Assembly (NCBI RefSeq): GCF_001422885.1
Contig: NZ_LMMZ01000008.1
Coordinates: 1,614-65,613 of the forward strand
Reading direction: 5' to 3'
Length of the DNA: 64,000 nt
Source of the DNA: Methylobacterium sp. Leaf104
GTDB lineage: Bacteria; Pseudomonadota; Alphaproteobacteria; Rhizobiales; Beijerinckiaceae
Part shown: positions 61,911-64,000 of the stretch, piece after piece
How positions within the stretch are numbered: the stretch's first letter is position 1
Layout of the letters: each line of letters starts with the position of its first letter
Translations under genes and position numbers: made by a program
Notes under the pieces: generated by a model
Databases searched by the model: none
Seen by the model: only the letters and a program-made list of their open reading frames with translations
Told to the model about the DNA's origin: nothing

Positions 61911-61939
61911 AACGGATGGCGATTTATCCATCATCCGTT
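61911..61939. promoter_or_regulatory. inverted repeat AACGGATG-N13-CATCCGTT
   Basis: An 8-bp inverted repeat in the divergent promoter, about 54 bp before the F420-reductase-like start. It may be a second regulator site or overlap the -35/-10 region of the plus-strand operon. Confidence 0.5.
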
Positions 61940-61992
61940 ATGCCTCACAACCCCTCCAACGCCCATCGGACGGCGTTTCGGAGGTTGAGCAA

Positions 61993-62622
61993 ATGACCAT
62001 CGCGATCATCGGCACCGGCAACATGGGGAGCGGCATGGCCCGGCTTCTCGCCTCCAAGGGCATCGACGTCGCCATCGGTCACCGGGACCCGGCCAAGGCT
62101 GCTGCACTCGCCAGCGAGATCGGCCCTCGCGCCCATGGCGGGGGTGCACAGGCCGCCGCGAAGCTGGCCGACATCGTCGTCCTGGCGGTAAACTACGGTT
62201 CGGCCGGCGAGGCCTTGAAGGGTGCCGGCGACCTCACCGGCAAGATCGTCATCGACATCTCGAACCCGATCACGCCGGACTACAAGGCGCTCACCGTCGG
62301 TCACACCACGTCGGCCGCCGAGGAGATCCAAAAGCTGGTTCCGGGCGCGAGGGTCGTGAAGGCGTTCAACACGATCTTCGCCCAACTCCTCCCTGCCGAG
62401 GCACGCGTGGGCCGGGAGGTGCAGGTCTTCGTCGCCGGCGACGACGCCGCCGCCAAGGAGGCCGTCTCGGCCATGGCATCCTCAGTTGGGTTCACCCCCG
62501 TAGACGCCGGCCCGTTGAGCAACGCCCGCTACCTGGAGCCGGTCGGCGAGATCAACATCCACTTCGGGTTCTTCCTCGGCTGGGGCACCTCGGCGGCGCC
62601 GGCCTGGATCAAGGCGGCCTGA
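61993..62622 (+). CDS. NADPH-dependent F420 reductase-like protein
   Basis: A 209-residue Rossmann protein of the NADPH:F420 oxidoreductase (Fno-like)/NPP1-type family: MTIAIIGTGNMGSGMARLLA (cofactor loop), IVVLAVNYGSAGEAL, IVIDISNPITPDYKALTVGH, and VVKAFNTIFAQLLPAEARVG. Proteins of this kind in organisms without F420 probably act on other flavins or dehydrogenate small substrates. Start ATG 61993 has GGAGGTTGAG upstream. It is followed after 33 bp by the quinone-oxidoreductase-like gene, so both form one operon under the divergent LysR regulator. Confidence 0.82.
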   Translation: MTIAIIGTGNMGSGMARLLASKGIDVAIGHRDPAKAAALASEIGPRAHGGGAQAAAKLADIVVLAVNYGSAGEALKGAGDLTGKIVIDISNPITPDYKALTVGHTTSAAEEIQKLVPGARVVKAFNTIFAQLLPAEARVGREVQVFVAGDDAAAKEAVSAMASSVGFTPVDAGPLSNARYLEPVGEINIHFGFFLGWGTSAAPAWIKAA

Positions 62623-62655
62623 GCCGCTCCCTTCATTCCATTCAAGGAGACCCTC

Positions 62656-63645
62656 ATGTCACGCATCGTACGCTTCCACGAGATCGGCGGCCCCGAGGTC
62701 CTCAAGGTCGAGGATGTCGAAGTGTCCGCCCCAAAAGCCGGCGAAGTGCAGATCAGGGTGAAGGCCATGGGCCTGAACCGGGCCGAGGTCATGTTTCGGA
62801 CCGGCCAGTACGTCACCCAGCCGGCCTTTCCCGCCACCACCGGCTACGAGGCCGCGGGTGTCGTCGAGAAGGTCGGTCCCGGTGTCGAAGGCTTCTCGGT
62901 CGGTGACAAGGTCAGCGTCGTGCCTTGCTTCATGCTCGGCGAATACGGCCTGCACGGCGAACTCGTGAACGCCCCGGCCTTCGGCGTGGTGAAGCACCCG
63001 GAGAGCCTGTCGTGGGAGGCCGCCGCAGCGACCTGGATGATGTTCGTCACTGCCTACGGCGCCCTGGTCGACATCGCCAGGATGCAAAAGGGCGACGTGG
63101 TGCTGATCCGGGCGGCCTCGTCGAGCGTTGGGCTCGCCGCGATCCAGATCGTCAACATGCTCGGCGGTGTCTCAGTCGCGCTCACGCGGGGTAGCTCGAA
63201 GCGCGAAACCCTGCTCGCAGCAGGGGCGCAGCACGTCGTCGCCACGTCCGAGCAGGACCTCGTCGCCGAGGTCGGAAGGATCACCCACGGCAAGGGCGCC
63301 CGCATCGCCTTCGACCCGGTCGGCGGGCCCGAGGTCCCGAAGATCCTCGATGCGCTTTCGCACCTGGGCATCTTCTTCCAGTACGGCGCCCTCGACGTCG
63401 CCGACGTGCCGGTGCCGGTCCTCTCCCTCCTCGGGAAGAACCTCACCATCCGGGGCTACCAGCTCTTCGAGATCACGACGGACCCGCAACGACTTGAGCG
63501 CGCCAAGGCGTTCATCGTCGAGGGATTGGCCTCGGGCGCGCTGAAGCCCGTCATCGCCAAGACCTTCACCCTCGACGAAATCGTGGAAGCGACACGCTTC
63601 ATGGAGAGCAATGAGCAAGTCGGAAAGATCGTGGTGAGCGTTTGA
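62656..63645 (+). CDS. zinc-independent quinone oxidoreductase-like (MDR) protein
   Basis: A 329-residue medium-chain dehydrogenase. VRFHEIGGPEVLKVEDVEV opens the GroES-like domain, TTGYEAAGVVEKVGPGVEGF is the signature before the missing structural zinc site, and VLIRAASSSVGLAAIQIVNM is the NADPH loop, with RIAFDPVGGPEVPKIL after it. Absence of the catalytic-zinc cysteines and the QOR-type opening support a zinc-independent quinone/enal reductase. RBS AAGGAG lies before ATG 62656. Co-transcribed with the F420-reductase-like gene, it may remove reactive carbonyls or quinones. Confidence 0.87.
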   Translation: MSRIVRFHEIGGPEVLKVEDVEVSAPKAGEVQIRVKAMGLNRAEVMFRTGQYVTQPAFPATTGYEAAGVVEKVGPGVEGFSVGDKVSVVPCFMLGEYGLHGELVNAPAFGVVKHPESLSWEAAAATWMMFVTAYGALVDIARMQKGDVVLIRAASSSVGLAAIQIVNMLGGVSVALTRGSSKRETLLAAGAQHVVATSEQDLVAEVGRITHGKGARIAFDPVGGPEVPKILDALSHLGIFFQYGALDVADVPVPVLSLLGKNLTIRGYQLFEITTDPQRLERAKAFIVEGLASGALKPVIAKTFTLDEIVEATRFMESNEQVGKIVVSV

Positions 63646-64000
63646 GTGACCGACGTTAAAGCAGGCATCATAAACGGCCCACTCGGGCAAGGCTGTTTCG
63701 CGCGTCCGCAATTGCTCTCGTGATGGATGGAAGTGGACCTTCCGCTACCCACCCAATCTGGTCATACAAGTCAGCTCATCAGACTGACCGAAGGCAGACG
63801 CTTTTAAGTCCCACTGAGGACTGGAACTCATAGCGCATAACAATTGGTTGGGGCCTCCGAAGCGCTCCTCCGACCACCGAATATGGGGCGCAGCATTTAC
63901 CTAGCTTAGGGTAAGAGCCACGCTCCCTATGAGCCTCCGAGCCTCAACCGCTAGCCAGGCGTGATGGGAACCAGCCGGAGAATCCACCGAAGGGCATCGG
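63646..64000. other. window edge, no confident gene
   Basis: No supported gene in the last 355 bp. A GGAAGTGGACCTTCC-type inverted repeat occurs near 63728-63742, of the kind seen in methylobacterial intergenic regions. No coding frame with plausible codon use was found. Confidence 0.45.

Noticed and set aside
1..64000. CRISPR array, tRNA or rRNA genes, plasmid replication or partition genes
   Set aside because: No regularly spaced short repeats, tRNA cloverleaf or rRNA sequence, and no Rep/ParA/ParB-type protein was recognised, so the chromosomal or plasmid location is undecided.

Overview
The window is high-GC DNA with tightly packed, often overlapping genes and strong G/C preference at third codon positions. 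The gene content points to an alphaproteobacterium of the Methylobacterium/Methylorubrum type: soluble LOV and multi-PAS hybrid kinases, an HWE kinase, a y4iL-type catalase-like protein and a candidate EcfG-type (GGAAC-N16-tGTT) promoter. This assignment is inference from gene families; no rRNA, tRNA or replication gene was seen.

Bases 1-24500 are accessory DNA. After a run of small exported or unknown proteins (351-3134) comes a minus-strand defence block: a GHKL ATPase and STAS-like pair, then a type II 'short' CBASS (CD-NTase, lone E2-like protein, CapV patatin phospholipase). Next is a PGN_0703-type nuclease-like gene, then a plus-strand pair encoding an 1872-residue DUF4011/SF1 helicase/Vsr-like nuclease/DUF3320 protein and an 877-residue Schlafen(AlbA_2)-STAND-helical protein. 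A second PGN_0703 paralogue and a DUF2958 pseudogene follow. Four same-orientation copies of a roughly 91-bp structured repeat (3469, 11111, 20110, 22945), with identical internal spacing, lie between these modules. The gaps hold broken genes: a serine-recombinase N-terminus, a dCMP-deaminase-like gene, DUF2958, and a truncated small operon gene. This repeat-bracketed defence island is the most unusual part of the window.

Bases 24500-33000 hold minus-strand metabolic and regulatory operons: SDR/AraC/NAD(P)-binding protein; ArsR/SRPBCC/small membrane protein/sodium-solute symporter/PNPOx-like protein; and a LysR regulator beside an epimerase-type dehydrogenase.

Bases 33000-49740 are signalling. 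Two membrane sensor kinases (a DUF4118 hybrid and an HWE kinase) precede an eleven-gene, almost continuously overlapping chemosensory operon: double-tip soluble MCP, triple CheW, CheB, HEAT-repeat protein, CheR, CheY-like, CheA, STAS-like, second CheY-like, CheC, and a LOV-PAS hybrid kinase. It looks like a non-flagellar, possibly blue-light-linked output pathway.

Bases 50500-57200 look like an oxidative/reactive-chlorine stress region: SnoaL-like protein, DJ-1/PfpI protein, catalase-like protein, hydrolase, and a methionine-rich exported peptide with a cytochrome b and molybdopterin oxidoreductase (MrpX-YedZ1-YedY1-like) behind the candidate stress promoter, then a cupin. The window ends with a response regulator, a divergent multi-PAS hybrid kinase, and a LysR regulator divergent from an F420-reductase-like protein and a quinone-oxidoreductase-like protein, with clear palindromes between them.
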